Shown: positions 10,200 to 18,713, counted from the stretch's first letter. The stretch is 64,000 nt of DNA from Streptomyces sp. AC512_CC834 (GCF_019049325.1 NZ_JAGMUO010000034.1:283764-347763), one strand, 5' to 3'. The notes: a model not told the origin generated them from the sequence alone. Translations and numbers: made by a program.

Positions 10200-10357
10200 G
10201 CGGAGCGCCTCGGTCTCCCCGCGCGGCATGTCCAGGCGTGCGTGTGGGTGAGGGGGCGGAGGGACCGCGAAACCTCCGGCTCACTCGCACGGGCCGTCCC
10301 GTCGCACGAACGGCGCACGGTGACGCGCGGGCCCGTGCCGGGCGGGCTGTGATGGCC

Positions 10358-10384
10358 GAGGGGGCGCGAGTGCCGTGCCCCCTC
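10358..10384 (+). other. Hairpin in the leader of the secreted-protein gene
   Basis: GAGGGGGC (10358-10365) pairs perfectly with GCCCCCTC (10377-10384) around an 11-base loop. It lies 158 bases after the sigma gene and just before the GAAGGA ribosome-binding site at 10395. It may end the sigma message or affect translation of the next gene. Confidence 0.4.
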
Positions 10385-10410
10385 AGCCGTCGCTCGAAGG
10401 AGCCCGCACC

Positions 10411-11277
10411 ATGCGCCGCACCGCCCGCGCCCTGTCCGTCGCCGTCCTGGCCAGTGCCGCCCTCGGCGTCTTCGCGGGGAACGGGGCGGCCGACCCTGGC
10501 GTCCCGCCTCCCCCCGACGCCGGGGAACCCGTCGCCCCGCCGTCCGCGGAGGAGGCCCTCCCGCCCACCGCCGGGCAGGTCGCCGCCCAGGTCAGTCCCG
10601 CCGCTGTCGCCCCGGGCGGCACGGTCACCGTCTCGGTCTCGTGCGGCCCGACCGGCACAACCGCGCCGGCGACCCTCGAGGCGACCTCACCGGCCTTCGA
10701 CGAGGGCACCGTCGCGCTGCGCAAGGTGGCGGGCGCCGAGGGGACGACGTCCGGGCCGGCCTACCGGGGCACCGCGCGCATAGCCGCCGCCGAGGACTTC
10801 GAGGCCGCGCAGGGCACGGACGAAGCGGCGCTCGCGGAGGATGCCGGGGCTGCCGGGGACACCGGCGATGCGGGCGCCGGGGACGACTGGACCGTCGACG
10901 GCGCCTGCCCGGACGCCTCCGGCGGCGAGGGCGACCCCTGGAGCGCGACCATGACCGTGCCGGGCGAGAGCGGTACCACCGAGCCGGCGTGCCGGGAATC
11001 CGCTGGCCCGCGCGCCGGGACCTCCACACACGGCACGCCGTGTGCCACCACCGAGCCGCCCTGCCCCGAACCCACCGCCCCGCGCGGCCGGCCCTCCGCA
11101 CAGGGCACGTCCTGCGGCGATGGGACGACCGAGCACGGGGTGCGGGCCGGCACGGGCGGAACCTTCGGCGACTCGGTGCCCGTCCTGGTCGCCGGTGGCG
11201 TCCTGATCGCGGGCGCGTGCGGTGCGGCCGCGCACCGGCTGCGGCTGCGGCTGCGCGGGGAGGACGGGGAACACTGA
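10411..11277 (+). CDS. Secreted, C-terminally membrane-anchored Thr/Gly/Pro-rich protein (288 aa)
   Basis: Unrecognised exported protein. Residues 1-28 form a signal peptide (MRRTARALSVAVLASAALG, then an AxA-like cleavage site). About 35-110 look like an Ig-like beta domain (QVSPAAVAPGGTVTVSVSCG). The middle is a long acidic and Thr/Pro-rich low-complexity stretch with several Cys. The end has one hydrophobic segment (VPVLVAGGVLIAGACGAAA) followed by a basic tail RLRLRLRGEDGEH. There is no LPXTG signal, so it is likely a type-I membrane protein facing the wall. It lies downstream of the sigma gene and may depend on it. The function is unknown. Confidence 0.75.
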   Translation: MRRTARALSVAVLASAALGVFAGNGAADPGVPPPPDAGEPVAPPSAEEALPPTAGQVAAQVSPAAVAPGGTVTVSVSCGPTGTTAPATLEATSPAFDEGTVALRKVAGAEGTTSGPAYRGTARIAAAEDFEAAQGTDEAALAEDAGAAGDTGDAGAGDDWTVDGACPDASGGEGDPWSATMTVPGESGTTEPACRESAGPRAGTSTHGTPCATTEPPCPEPTAPRGRPSAQGTSCGDGTTEHGVRAGTGGTFGDSVPVLVAGGVLIAGACGAAAHRLRLRLRGEDGEH

Positions 11278-11403
11278 CCCACGCGGGCGCCGGTCCGCCT
11301 GCGACCGGAGCCATGGCGGGGCGCCACGGTGGGTACTGGGATCAACGACCGACGAGCGAGCACACGGCACGGACACGGCACCACGGACCGCGCGGAGGTA
11401 CGC

Positions 11404-13179
11404 ATGCGGCGCACCGACCCCGAAGGCCTTGCCACCAGTTCCGCAGGCGAAGGCCCTGACACGCCAGGCAGCGCCGACGCGGGCCACGACTCCACAGTCC
11501 GGGACGCTGCGGGACACCTCCCTGCGGGGTACGGCCCCGCGGGCGAAGACCGTGGCACGGCAGGCGGTGCCGACGCGGGCCCTGGCGACGGAGGCCGTGG
11601 CGACACGGGCCACGACCCCGCAGGCCGGGTCTCTGCGGGCCACGGCTCCTCCGGGCACAACCCTGCGAGCCACAAATCTGCGGGTCACAAATCTGAGGGC
11701 CATAACGCTGCAGGCCCGGACGCTGCGGGTCACGTCCCTGCGGGTCGGGACTCTGCTGGGCACAACTCTGGGGGCCACGATCCCGCGGGTCGGGACTCTG
11801 CGGGTCACGACCTTGCGGGGCACGGCTCTGCGGGGCGGGACTCTGCGGGGTACGGCTCCTCCGGGCACGACCCTGCGGGTCACGTCCCTGCAGGGCGGGA
11901 CTCTGCGGGGCACGGCCCTGCGGGTCGGGACCCCGTGGGGCACGACCCTGTGGGGCATGGGCCGGTTCGGTATGGGCCGCATCTGCCCGACGACGGGCTG
12001 CCGGTGCTGCCCGAACTGTCGGCCGTGCTCGCCGCCGCAGCGGGCCGCGCTCGCGGTGAACCGGCCGGCGGTGCCCCCGCCCTCCTGGACGCCGCGAGCG
12101 GCTACTGGGACCGGCGCGGTCTGCCCACCGAGCCCGGTCACCTGGCCGCCGCCCCCGGCGCCAACGCCCTGCTGCTCGCGCTGACCGCCGCGCTCGGCGG
12201 CGACGTCCTGGTGCCGCGCCCCTGCGCCGCCTGGTGGGCGCCGTACGCACGGCTGCTGGGCAGACCCGTCTTCCACGTACCGACGCCCGCCGAGTCCGGC
12301 GGCGTCCCCGATTCGTACGCCCTTCTGGAAACCGTCCGCCGGGTCCGTGCCGAGGGCGGCGATCCCCGCCTGCTCGTGCTGTCCGTCGCCGACGACCCCA
12401 CCGGCACCGTCGCGCCGCCCGAGCTGCTGCACGAGACCGTCGAGGCCGCCGCCGGCGAGGGGCTGCACCTGGTCAGCGACGAGACCTGGCGCGACACCCT
12501 GCACGACCCGCACGCCACCGTCCTGCTCAGCCCTGCCGAGATGCTGCCCGAGCGGGTCACCGTCGTCACCGACCTGGCCGGCGCGCTGCTGCCGCCGGGC
12601 TGGCCGGCCGCCGTCGCCCGATTCCCCGCCTCCGCCGCCGGGAACGGCCTGCACGCGCGCGTGCTCGACGTGCTCACCGCGCTCGGCGCCAGTGTCGCCG
12701 CGCCGGTCGCCGCCGCGGCCGGGTACGCGCTCGGCGAACCCGAGCCGGTCACCGTTCGCCGGTCCGCCGCCGTGCGTCTGCACGCGCGCGTGGCCGCCGC
12801 CGTGCACGCGGCCGTCGTCGCCGCGGGAGCCACCGCCCGGCCTCCGCAGGCCGGCCGTCACCTGTACGCCGACCTGGGCCCGCTGCGCGACGCGCTCGGC
12901 GCGGAGGGCGTCGGCGACGCCCAGGAACTGGAGGACTTCCTCACCGCCCGGCTCGGCATGCCCGCTCCCGGCGGGCACCGCTTCGGCGACGACCTGCCGG
13001 CCCTGCGCGTCCGGCTCGCCACCGGCCCCCTGCTCGGCGCCGGCACCGACGAGCAGCGCGCGGAATGCCTCACGTCCCCCGACCCCTTGGAACTGCCACA
13101 CGTGCAACGCGCGTTGACCGGTCTGAAGTCGGTCTTCGACGGTCTCCGCGACGCTCAGCGATGGGAGCCCCCTCGATGA
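11404..13179 (+). CDS. Aminotransferase class I/II fold protein with an N-terminal repeat expansion and no visible PLP lysine (591 aa)
   Basis: The start at 11404 follows GGAGG at 11394-11398. Residues 30-205 are a low-complexity tract with a five-residue period (consensus G-H/R-D-S/P-A) encoded by 15-base repeats. From about 210 the fold-type I core appears: substrate-lid region, ADDPTGTVAPPELL (NPTG-loop equivalent with Asp for Asn) and SDETWRD (cofactor-ring Asp). At the point where SLSKxxxxxGWR normally carries the Schiff-base Lys, the protein reads VTDLAGALLPPGWPAAV, without a Lys. It is therefore probably not an active PLP enzyme. It is translationally coupled (ATGA) to the MBL gene. 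The role is unknown. Confidence 0.75.
   Translation: MRRTDPEGLATSSAGEGPDTPGSADAGHDSTVRDAAGHLPAGYGPAGEDRGTAGGADAGPGDGGRGDTGHDPAGRVSAGHGSSGHNPASHKSAGHKSEGHNAAGPDAAGHVPAGRDSAGHNSGGHDPAGRDSAGHDLAGHGSAGRDSAGYGSSGHDPAGHVPAGRDSAGHGPAGRDPVGHDPVGHGPVRYGPHLPDDGLPVLPELSAVLAAAAGRARGEPAGGAPALLDAASGYWDRRGLPTEPGHLAAAPGANALLLALTAALGGDVLVPRPCAAWWAPYARLLGRPVFHVPTPAESGGVPDSYALLETVRRVRAEGGDPRLLVLSVADDPTGTVAPPELLHETVEAAAGEGLHLVSDETWRDTLHDPHATVLLSPAEMLPERVTVVTDLAGALLPPGWPAAVARFPASAAGNGLHARVLDVLTALGASVAAPVAAAAGYALGEPEPVTVRRSAAVRLHARVAAAVHAAVVAAGATARPPQAGRHLYADLGPLRDALGAEGVGDAQELEDFLTARLGMPAPGGHRFGDDLPALRVRLATGPLLGAGTDEQRAECLTSPDPLELPHVQRALTGLKSVFDGLRDAQRWEPPR
11600..11965 (+). repeat. 15-base minisatellite inside the aminotransferase-like gene
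   Basis: About 24 imperfect copies of a 15-base unit near GCGGGTCACGACTCT and GCGGGGCGGGACTCT. In the gene frame third positions are often T (tct, cct, ggt), unlike neighbouring codons. In the next frame the same DNA reads as xTLRx pentads with more G/C third positions. The repeat keeps the gene frame open because the unit is a multiple of three. Confidence 0.8.
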
Positions 13180-14291
13180 CGCAGCAGCCCCGGTCGACCA
13201 CGAGCACCCCCACGTCCGCGGAGATCAAAGGGGACACAGGCAATACAGGGGATACGGGGGATACGGGGGATACAGGGGGTGCCGATGCGTCGGCGGCCGC
13301 TTCGGCCGCGGGCTCCTCCTACCCGCCGCTCGCCGAGCCCCGGCCGCCGGCCGAGCACCGGGTGTGGCCGCGGACCTTCCACGACCGGCTGACCGCGCCG
13401 CTGCCGGGCCTGAAGGCGTTCGCCAGGTTCGCCCGCGAGGGCGCGGTGAGACCCGGCCCCGCCGGCCTGGCCGACGTCCCCCGGCTGCCCTACGTCCCCG
13501 GCCCGCTGCCCCGCGTCGACGCGCGCACCGTCGCCGTCACGTGGGCGGGACACGCGAGCTGGGTGGTGCGGATCGGGGGCCTCACCGTGCTCACCGACCC
13601 GGTCTGGTCCCGCCGGATCCTCGGCACCCCGGCCCGGATCACCCCCGTCGGCGTCGCCTGGAGCGACCTGCCCCGGGTCGACGCGGTGGTCATCAGCCAC
13701 AACCACTACGACCACCTGGACGCCCCCACCCTGCGCAGGCTCCCGCGCGACACCCCGCTCTTCGTGCCCGCCGGACTCGGCCGCTGGTTCCACCGCCGCC
13801 GCTTCACCCGCGTCACCGAGCTGGACTGGTGGGAGGCGAGCGAGCTGAACGGAGTCCGCATCGACTTCGTACCGGCCCACCACTGGTCCAAGCGCGCCCT
13901 CACCGACACCTGCCGCACCCTGTGGGGCGGCTGGGTGCTCACCGACCCCGACGGCCGGCGCGTGTACTTCGGCGGCGACACGGGCTACGGGCACTGGTTC
14001 ACCCGTATCGGCCGCCGCTACCCCGGCATCGACCTCGCCCTGCTGCCCATCGGCGCCTACGACCCCCGCTGGTGGCTCAGCGACGTGCACTGCGACCCGG
14101 AGGAGGCGGTGCGAGCCGCCCAGGATGTCGGCGCGCGCCACATGGCGCCGATGCACTGGGGCACGTTCGTCCTGTCCGCGGAACCGGTACTGGAACCTCT
14201 CACGCGCGTACGCGCCGCCTGGCAGCGGGCGGGCCTGCCCCGCGACCGCCTGTGGGACCTGCCGATCGGGGCCTCTCGCGTGCTGGAGTAA
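13176..14291 (+). CDS. MBL-fold metallohydrolase, NAPE-PLD/RomA-like (371 aa)
   Basis: Metallo-beta-lactamase-fold hydrolase. The metal motif HNHYDHLD is at about 176-183, with further ligand candidates in PAHHW, GGDTGYG and MHWGTF. The sequence order TWAGHASWVVRIGGLTVLTDPVWS is typical of N-acylphosphatidylethanolamine phospholipase D-like proteins. The substrate is not known. The ATG at 13176 overlaps the stop of the previous gene (ATGA) and follows GGGAG. Residues 17-35 are a slippage-prone Gly-Asp-Thr run encoded by 9-base GGGGATACG repeats. A short hydrophobic stretch is absent, so it is cytoplasmic. Confidence 0.85.
   Translation: MTQQPRSTTSTPTSAEIKGDTGNTGDTGDTGDTGGADASAAASAAGSSYPPLAEPRPPAEHRVWPRTFHDRLTAPLPGLKAFARFAREGAVRPGPAGLADVPRLPYVPGPLPRVDARTVAVTWAGHASWVVRIGGLTVLTDPVWSRRILGTPARITPVGVAWSDLPRVDAVVISHNHYDHLDAPTLRRLPRDTPLFVPAGLGRWFHRRRFTRVTELDWWEASELNGVRIDFVPAHHWSKRALTDTCRTLWGGWVLTDPDGRRVYFGGDTGYGHWFTRIGRRYPGIDLALLPIGAYDPRWWLSDVHCDPEEAVRAAQDVGARHMAPMHWGTFVLSAEPVLEPLTRVRAAWQRAGLPRDRLWDLPIGASRVLE
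13228..13280 (+). repeat. 9-base tandem repeat in the MBL gene 5' end
   Basis: Four to five imperfect copies of GGGGATACG/GGGGATACA coding for repeated Gly-Asp-Thr. The unit is in frame, so changes in copy number would only lengthen or shorten the N-terminal tail. Confidence 0.75.
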
Positions 14292-14298
14292 TGCTTCC

Positions 14299-14343
14299 CT
14301 GCCGAGCTGCCGAGCTGCCGAGCTGCCGAGCTGCCGAGCTGCC
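14299..14343. repeat. Five perfect copies of the 9-base unit CTGCCGAGC
   Basis: The unit is repeated five times in the 77-base gap between the convergent MBL and DedA genes. It is not coding and shows no hairpin of its own. It sits 8 bases after the MBL stop codon. Confidence 0.85.
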
Positions 14344-14368
14344 CAGGCGCCCACCGACCGCCGGAGGC

Positions 14369-14995
14369 CTACGCCTTCGCCGGTCCCCGGAACCGCCGCC
14401 ACACGCCCGGTGCCACGCTGACCAGCACGGTGAGCGCGATCGCCGCGGCCACGCCCTCCCACGGCCTGCTGAACAGGGCGCCGCTCAGGACCCCGATGAG
14501 CTGGTACGTCACCGCCCAGGCCAGACAGGCCGGGAGGTTGCCCCGGGCGAAGCGGCGCAGCGGCCACTCGGCCAGCAGACAGGCCAGCATCACCGGTATC
14601 CGGCCGGCCGGCACCAGGCGGGAGAGCACCAGCACCGCGACGTCGTGGTCGGCGAGCTTGTCCTGCGCCTGCGCCAGCCGGTCCTCCGGTGCCCGGGACC
14701 GGATCGCCTCCAGCCAGCGCGAGCCGTTCTTCGAGCCGACCCCGCGCCGCCCCAGCCAGTACAGCGCCATGTCCCCGCAGAACGCGGCCAGCGACGCCGT
14801 CGCGAACACCATCAGCATGGCGAACGGCAACGTCTGGTGCATCGCCACCACGGCCGCCGAACTCACCAGCGCGCCCGTCGGCACCACCGGCACCAGCGCC
14901 CCGATCAGCACCAGCAGGAACAGTGACGGATAGCCGAACGCCTGCTGCGTCGGCTCCGTCGGAATATCCAGCGTCGCGGCGCCCAGCCAGCTCAC
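14369..14995 (-). CDS. DedA/VTT-domain membrane protein (208 aa)
   Basis: Integral membrane protein of the DedA (SNARE-associated) family, linked to membrane lipid homeostasis and proton-motive force. It shows the family core FCGDMALYWLGRRGVGSKNG and the SRLVPAGRIPVMLACLLA segment, with four to five hydrophobic stretches. The GTG at 14995 overlaps the stop of the upstream MBL gene (GTGA), so the two are translationally coupled. Longer reading upstream runs into that gene and is a frame artefact. The start gives a normal family length. Confidence 0.85.
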   Translation of the reverse strand: MSWLGAATLDIPTEPTQQAFGYPSLFLLVLIGALVPVVPTGALVSSAAVVAMHQTLPFAMLMVFATASLAAFCGDMALYWLGRRGVGSKNGSRWLEAIRSRAPEDRLAQAQDKLADHDVAVLVLSRLVPAGRIPVMLACLLAEWPLRRFARGNLPACLAWAVTYQLIGVLSGALFSRPWEGVAAAIALTVLVSVAPGVWRRFRGPAKA

Positions 14996-15765
14996 CGCGC
15001 GACCTCCACCCGCACACTCTCGCCGTGCCCCAGCCGGTGCACCGCCACCCCCGGCGCGCGCAGCGCCGACAGGCGCACGAACTCCTCGCCCGGCGTGTGG
15101 AACTCGTGGGGGCGCACGGCGTCCATCCCGATCGGCCAGTACGTGCCGTAGTGCACCGGCACCGCGACGCGCGGCGCGAGCCGGGCCAGCGCCTCGGCCG
15201 CCCGCCCGGCGTCCAGGTGCTCCGCCCCCAGGTACGGGCCCCAGCCGCCCACCGGAAGCAGCGCCGCGTCGACGGGCCCGACCTCCTTCTCCATGCCGTC
15301 GAACAGCCCGGTGTCCCCGGCGAAGTACGTCCGCGCCTCGCCCTCGACGACGTAGCCGAGCGCGGGGGCGCGGTGCCGTCCGACCGGCAGCCGCCGTCCG
15401 TCGTGCCGCGCGGGCACGACCCGTATGCGCAGGTCCCCCACCGTCGTCTCGTCGCCGGGCGACACCTCGCTCACCTCCAGGTGTCCGAGCCGGCGCAGCC
15501 CCGGCACCGCCCGTCGTGCGCCCCGGGGCACGAGCAGGCGCGTGCCCGGCGCGAGCCGCGCGAGCGACGGCACATGCAGGTGGTCGGCGTGCAGATGGGA
15601 CACCAGCGCCACGTCCGCGCGCCACGCGTCCGGCGGCGGCACCGCTCCCCGCCTGCGGCGCAGGTGGGCGAGCCGGCGGACGAACAGGGGATCGGTGAGC
15701 ACGCGGATGTGCGAGTCCTCCACCGTGCAGGTGGCGTGACCCCACCACGTGAGCTCCACCGGCAC
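14992..15765 (-). CDS. UlaG-like MBL-fold hydrolase (257 aa)
   Basis: Metallo-beta-lactamase-fold protein of the L-ascorbate-6-phosphate lactonase-like (UlaG) type. The ligand motif is HLHADHLH, followed by VPARHDG, AGDTGLFDGM and PVHYGTYWP. The GTG at 15765 is chosen because AAGGAGG lies at the right distance upstream and the first residues (VPVELTWWGHATC) begin the domain. The longer frame adds an unlikely Ser-rich stretch. The substrate is unknown. It forms a coupled pair with the DedA gene, suggesting a joint role in membrane or lipid metabolism, by inference only. Confidence 0.84.
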   Translation of the reverse strand: MPVELTWWGHATCTVEDSHIRVLTDPLFVRRLAHLRRRRGAVPPPDAWRADVALVSHLHADHLHVPSLARLAPGTRLLVPRGARRAVPGLRRLGHLEVSEVSPGDETTVGDLRIRVVPARHDGRRLPVGRHRAPALGYVVEGEARTYFAGDTGLFDGMEKEVGPVDAALLPVGGWGPYLGAEHLDAGRAAEALARLAPRVAVPVHYGTYWPIGMDAVRPHEFHTPGEEFVRLSALRAPGVAVHRLGHGESVRVEVAR

Positions 15766-15859
15766 TTCTTTGCCTCCTTCGCGCGACTCCCCGAAGCCTA
15801 CGTCCAGGAGTAGGGTCGGCGGCGAAAACGGGAGGTGACGGGAGGTGAGGGGGGACACC

Positions 15860-16261
15860 ATGGGGCCGGTGCGGGTGACGGCGATCGCGAGTCTGACGCC
15901 GCTGGAACTGCTGGACGACGATCCCTTCCTGGTCGACTCCCGCAGCCAGCACGCCATGTGCGCCCGCTGGGCCGGGGAGCACGGTTACGTCGTCGCCAGG
16001 GAACTGCTGGTGCGCGGTCTGCGGCACGACCACGACGCCCTGTGGGACGGGGTGCGCCCGGGCCGCGACCTGTTCGTCGCGCCCAGCCGCCGGGTGCTGG
16101 AGAGCGCGCTGTCCTCCGTGGAGGAGTTCACCGCGGAGTGCGCGCGGCGCGGCGTCCGCGTCGAGACGGTCGGCCACGCGGAACCGTCCTACGACGCCCG
16201 GATGAAGGCGTGCGTGCACCGCAGACTGTCGATGCCGACGGCCGGGTACGACGGCCGCTGA
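15860..16261 (+). CDS. Hypothetical protein, 133 aa, weakly resolvase-N-terminus-like
   Basis: No family recognised with confidence. The pattern LVDSRSQHAMCARWAGEHGYVVARELLVRG, then DLFVAPSRRVLESALSSVEEFTAECARRGVRVETVG has the alternating helix-strand layout of serine-recombinase N-terminal domains. That domain would be expected to have a catalytic Ser and Arg cluster in an order not clearly seen here. It has no membrane segment. The start at 15860 follows GGAGGTGAGG. It is divergent from the UlaG-like gene and separated by 94 bases. Coding character (G/C third positions) is good. Confidence 0.65.
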   Translation: MGPVRVTAIASLTPLELLDDDPFLVDSRSQHAMCARWAGEHGYVVARELLVRGLRHDHDALWDGVRPGRDLFVAPSRRVLESALSSVEEFTAECARRGVRVETVGHAEPSYDARMKACVHRRLSMPTAGYDGR

Positions 16262-16378
16262 CCGCCGCCGACCGCCGTCGCGGGGTGTGAACCGGACCCG
16301 GGGGGACAAACGGGCACTCCGGAGCGTTGTGACAGGGTGGGGAAGGCCCGCACGGACGACGGGCCCGGGACGTGAGGT

Positions 16379-18559
16379 GTGCGGAGCGTGGATGGAGGCC
16401 GTTGGCGCCGGGTCGCCAGTCAGATCGGGCGGAGTGTCACGGTGTGGGCCGTCTCCACCGTCACCATGCTCGTGCTCGCCGGCGTCCTGCCGGACTTCCG
16501 GCTCCAGTCGCCCGACGGCGACAGCGCGACCGACATCGCCATGACCGCCGCGGTCGGCGCCGGCGCGTTCGGTCTGCTGTCCGCCCTGGTGTGGCCCCTC
16601 ATGGTCCGCCTGCTGCTCCTGGTGCCCGCGCTCGTCCTCGGGCTGCTGGTCTTCTTCCTCAACGGCGGCCTTCTGCTCCTCGCGATCGACGTGAACCCGG
16701 CCGGGCGCGGCGGCGTCGCCCCCGAGACGGCGGTCGTGGTGGCCGCCGTCATGTCCGCCGTCGCCTCCGCCACCGGCGGCGCGCTGGCCGTGCGCGACGA
16801 CGACGCCTACCGGCGCCGGCTCTACCGTCTCGCCGACCGCCGCCGCGGATCGGGACCGCCCTGCCCGGCCGACCCCGGCACCCTCTTCCTGCAACTGGAC
16901 GGCGTCGGCCACGACGTCCTGCTGGCCGCCGTCGACAGCGGCGCCATGCCCACCGTTGCCCGCTGGCTCGGCCGCGACGGCGGGTCCGCGACCCACCGGC
17001 TCGCCCTGTGGCGCACCGACTGGTCCAGCCAGACCGGCGCCAGCCAGCTCGGCATCCTGCACGGCAGCAACCACGACGTCCCCGCGTTCCGCTGGTACGA
17101 GAAGGACAGCGGCGAGGTCATGGTCTGCAACCGCCCGACCAGCGCCGCCGAGCTCCAGTACCGTGCCGTGCGGCGCACCGGCGACGGCGGACTGCTCAGC
17201 CTCGACGGCGCCAGCCGCGGCAACCTGTTCGGCGGCGGCGCCGACGAACAGGCCCTCGTCCTGTCCATAGCCACCCGCCGCCGCAGCCGCGAGACCCGCT
17301 CCAGATCCGGCTACTTCGCCTACTTCTCCGACCCGGCCAACGCCGTGCGCACCGCGATGTCCTTCGTCGCCGAGGTGTGCCGGGAGATCGGCCAGTCCAC
17401 CCGCGCCCGCGTCCACAAGGTCCGCCCGCGCGTGTCCCGCGGCGGCCTCTACCCCCTCGTCCGCGCCTTCGCGACCGTCGTCGAGCGCGACGTCGTCGTC
17501 GCCGCGGTGATGGGCGACATGCTCGCCGGCCGCACCTCCGTCTACGCCGACCTGGTGGCCTACGACGAGGTCGCGCACCACTCGGGGCCGGGCGGCCGGG
17601 ACGCCGCCAAGGTCCTCGGGCGGCTCGACCGGTCCCTGTCGCTGATCGAGAAGGTCGCCGAGCACGCGCCCCGCGCGTACCGGATCGTGGTCCTGTCCGA
17701 CCACGGCCAGAGCCCCGGGGAGACCTTCCGCACCCGCTACGGCCTCACCCTCGGCGACCTGGTGCGGGCCGGCTGCGGACTGCCCGTGCCGCGCCGCGCC
17801 CGGCGCACCCGCAGCGGCGCCGAGGCGCGCAACGCCGTACGGGCCGCCCTGCACCGCCCCGTCGAGGAGGGCGCCGAACAGCAGCGGCCCGCGGACACCC
17901 CCACCGGCCGGCGTTCCGAGCCGATCGTGCTGGCCTCCGGCAACCTGGGCCTGGTCTCCTTCCCGGACGTGCCGCACCGGATGACCAGGGAGGAGATCGA
18001 CGCCCGCCACCCCGCCCTGCTGCCGACCCTCGCCAACCACCCCGGCGTGGGCTTCCTGCTGGTCCGCAGCGAGCGGCACGGCGGTGTGGTGCTCGGCGCC
18101 CGCGGCGCGGAAGTACCCGTGGACCGCCTCGACGAGGACCCGGGGCCGCTCGCCCCCTTCGGCCCCGGCGCCGCCGACGCCGTACGCCGCACGCACGCCT
18201 TCCCGCACACCGCCGACATCATGGTCAACTCCTTCCATGACCCGGCCGACGGCGAGGTCCTCGCCTTCGAGGAGCAGATCGGTTCCCACGGCGGACTCGG
18301 CGGCGCCCAGTCCCGCGCCTTCCTCCTCTCCCCGGTCGTCCTGTCCGCGCCGGCCGCCGAGGGCACGGAGATCGTCGGCGCCGAACACGTCCACCGCGTG
18401 CTGCGCCGCTGGCTGCGCGAGTCGAACGGCCCACAGGTGCCCGTGGGCGCGGACGCCGACGCGGACGCCGACGTGGACGCGGACGCTCCGCGATCGAACG
18501 TCGTCGACGGCGCGCCCTTCCCGGTCGCGGACGGGTTCGTACCGGACAAGAGCGCCTGA
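16379..18559 (+). CDS. Membrane-anchored type I phosphodiesterase (alkaline phosphatase superfamily), 726 aa
   Basis: Residues 15-135 hold four to five hydrophobic helices of the mycobacterial 4-TM holin-like type. The remainder is an extracytoplasmic or cytoplasmic phosphodiesterase domain. Metal-ligand motifs of the alkaline phosphatase superfamily are visible: LQLDGVGHDVL (Asp174), TGASQLGILHGSNHD (candidate nucleophile Thr or Ser), YDEVAHHSGPG, VLSDHGQSPG and EEQIGSHGG. The substrate is unknown. The GTG at 16379 follows GAGG, and a second GTG at 16388 is equally possible. The tail is an Asp-Ala repeat (DADADADVDADA) encoded by a GC-rich 6-base repeat at 18450-18485. Confidence 0.82.
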   Translation: MRSVDGGRWRRVASQIGRSVTVWAVSTVTMLVLAGVLPDFRLQSPDGDSATDIAMTAAVGAGAFGLLSALVWPLMVRLLLLVPALVLGLLVFFLNGGLLLLAIDVNPAGRGGVAPETAVVVAAVMSAVASATGGALAVRDDDAYRRRLYRLADRRRGSGPPCPADPGTLFLQLDGVGHDVLLAAVDSGAMPTVARWLGRDGGSATHRLALWRTDWSSQTGASQLGILHGSNHDVPAFRWYEKDSGEVMVCNRPTSAAELQYRAVRRTGDGGLLSLDGASRGNLFGGGADEQALVLSIATRRRSRETRSRSGYFAYFSDPANAVRTAMSFVAEVCREIGQSTRARVHKVRPRVSRGGLYPLVRAFATVVERDVVVAAVMGDMLAGRTSVYADLVAYDEVAHHSGPGGRDAAKVLGRLDRSLSLIEKVAEHAPRAYRIVVLSDHGQSPGETFRTRYGLTLGDLVRAGCGLPVPRRARRTRSGAEARNAVRAALHRPVEEGAEQQRPADTPTGRRSEPIVLASGNLGLVSFPDVPHRMTREEIDARHPALLPTLANHPGVGFLLVRSERHGGVVLGARGAEVPVDRLDEDPGPLAPFGPGAADAVRRTHAFPHTADIMVNSFHDPADGEVLAFEEQIGSHGGLGGAQSRAFLLSPVVLSAPAAEGTEIVGAEHVHRVLRRWLRESNGPQVPVGADADADADVDADAPRSNVVDGAPFPVADGFVPDKSA

Positions 18560-18713
18560 CACGACGGCCGCGACGGTGCGCGGACGGTGCGTGGCGGGTG
18601 CGTGGACGGTGCATGGAGGGGCCCACCGCACCCGAAATTGGGCTGCGCGGGGACGCCGGGGGCACCCACACTGGGGCGGCCACCTCCCGACACCCTTCCA
18701 AGGAGCCCCTGCC
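18560..18713 (+). promoter_or_regulatory. Leader of the MoxR-VWA operon
   Basis: 154 bases with a run of imperfect 12-14-base repeats around GCGTGGACGGTGC (18573-18615) and a short dyad CCCGAAATTGGG (18635-18646). A strong AAGGAG ribosome-binding site lies at 18700-18705. No sigma-factor consensus could be assigned. Confidence 0.35.

Noticed and set aside
11222..12184. A pentapeptide-repeat protein in the second frame of the aminotransferase-like gene
   Set aside because: The pentads follow from the 15-base DNA repeat. The frame has no ribosome-binding site and lacks the A(D/N)LxX pattern in a regular way. It is kept only as a codon-usage oddity.
15845..15859. An upstream GTG start for the 133-residue hypothetical protein
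   Set aside because: It lies inside the probable GGAGGTGAGG ribosome-binding site of the ATG at 15860.
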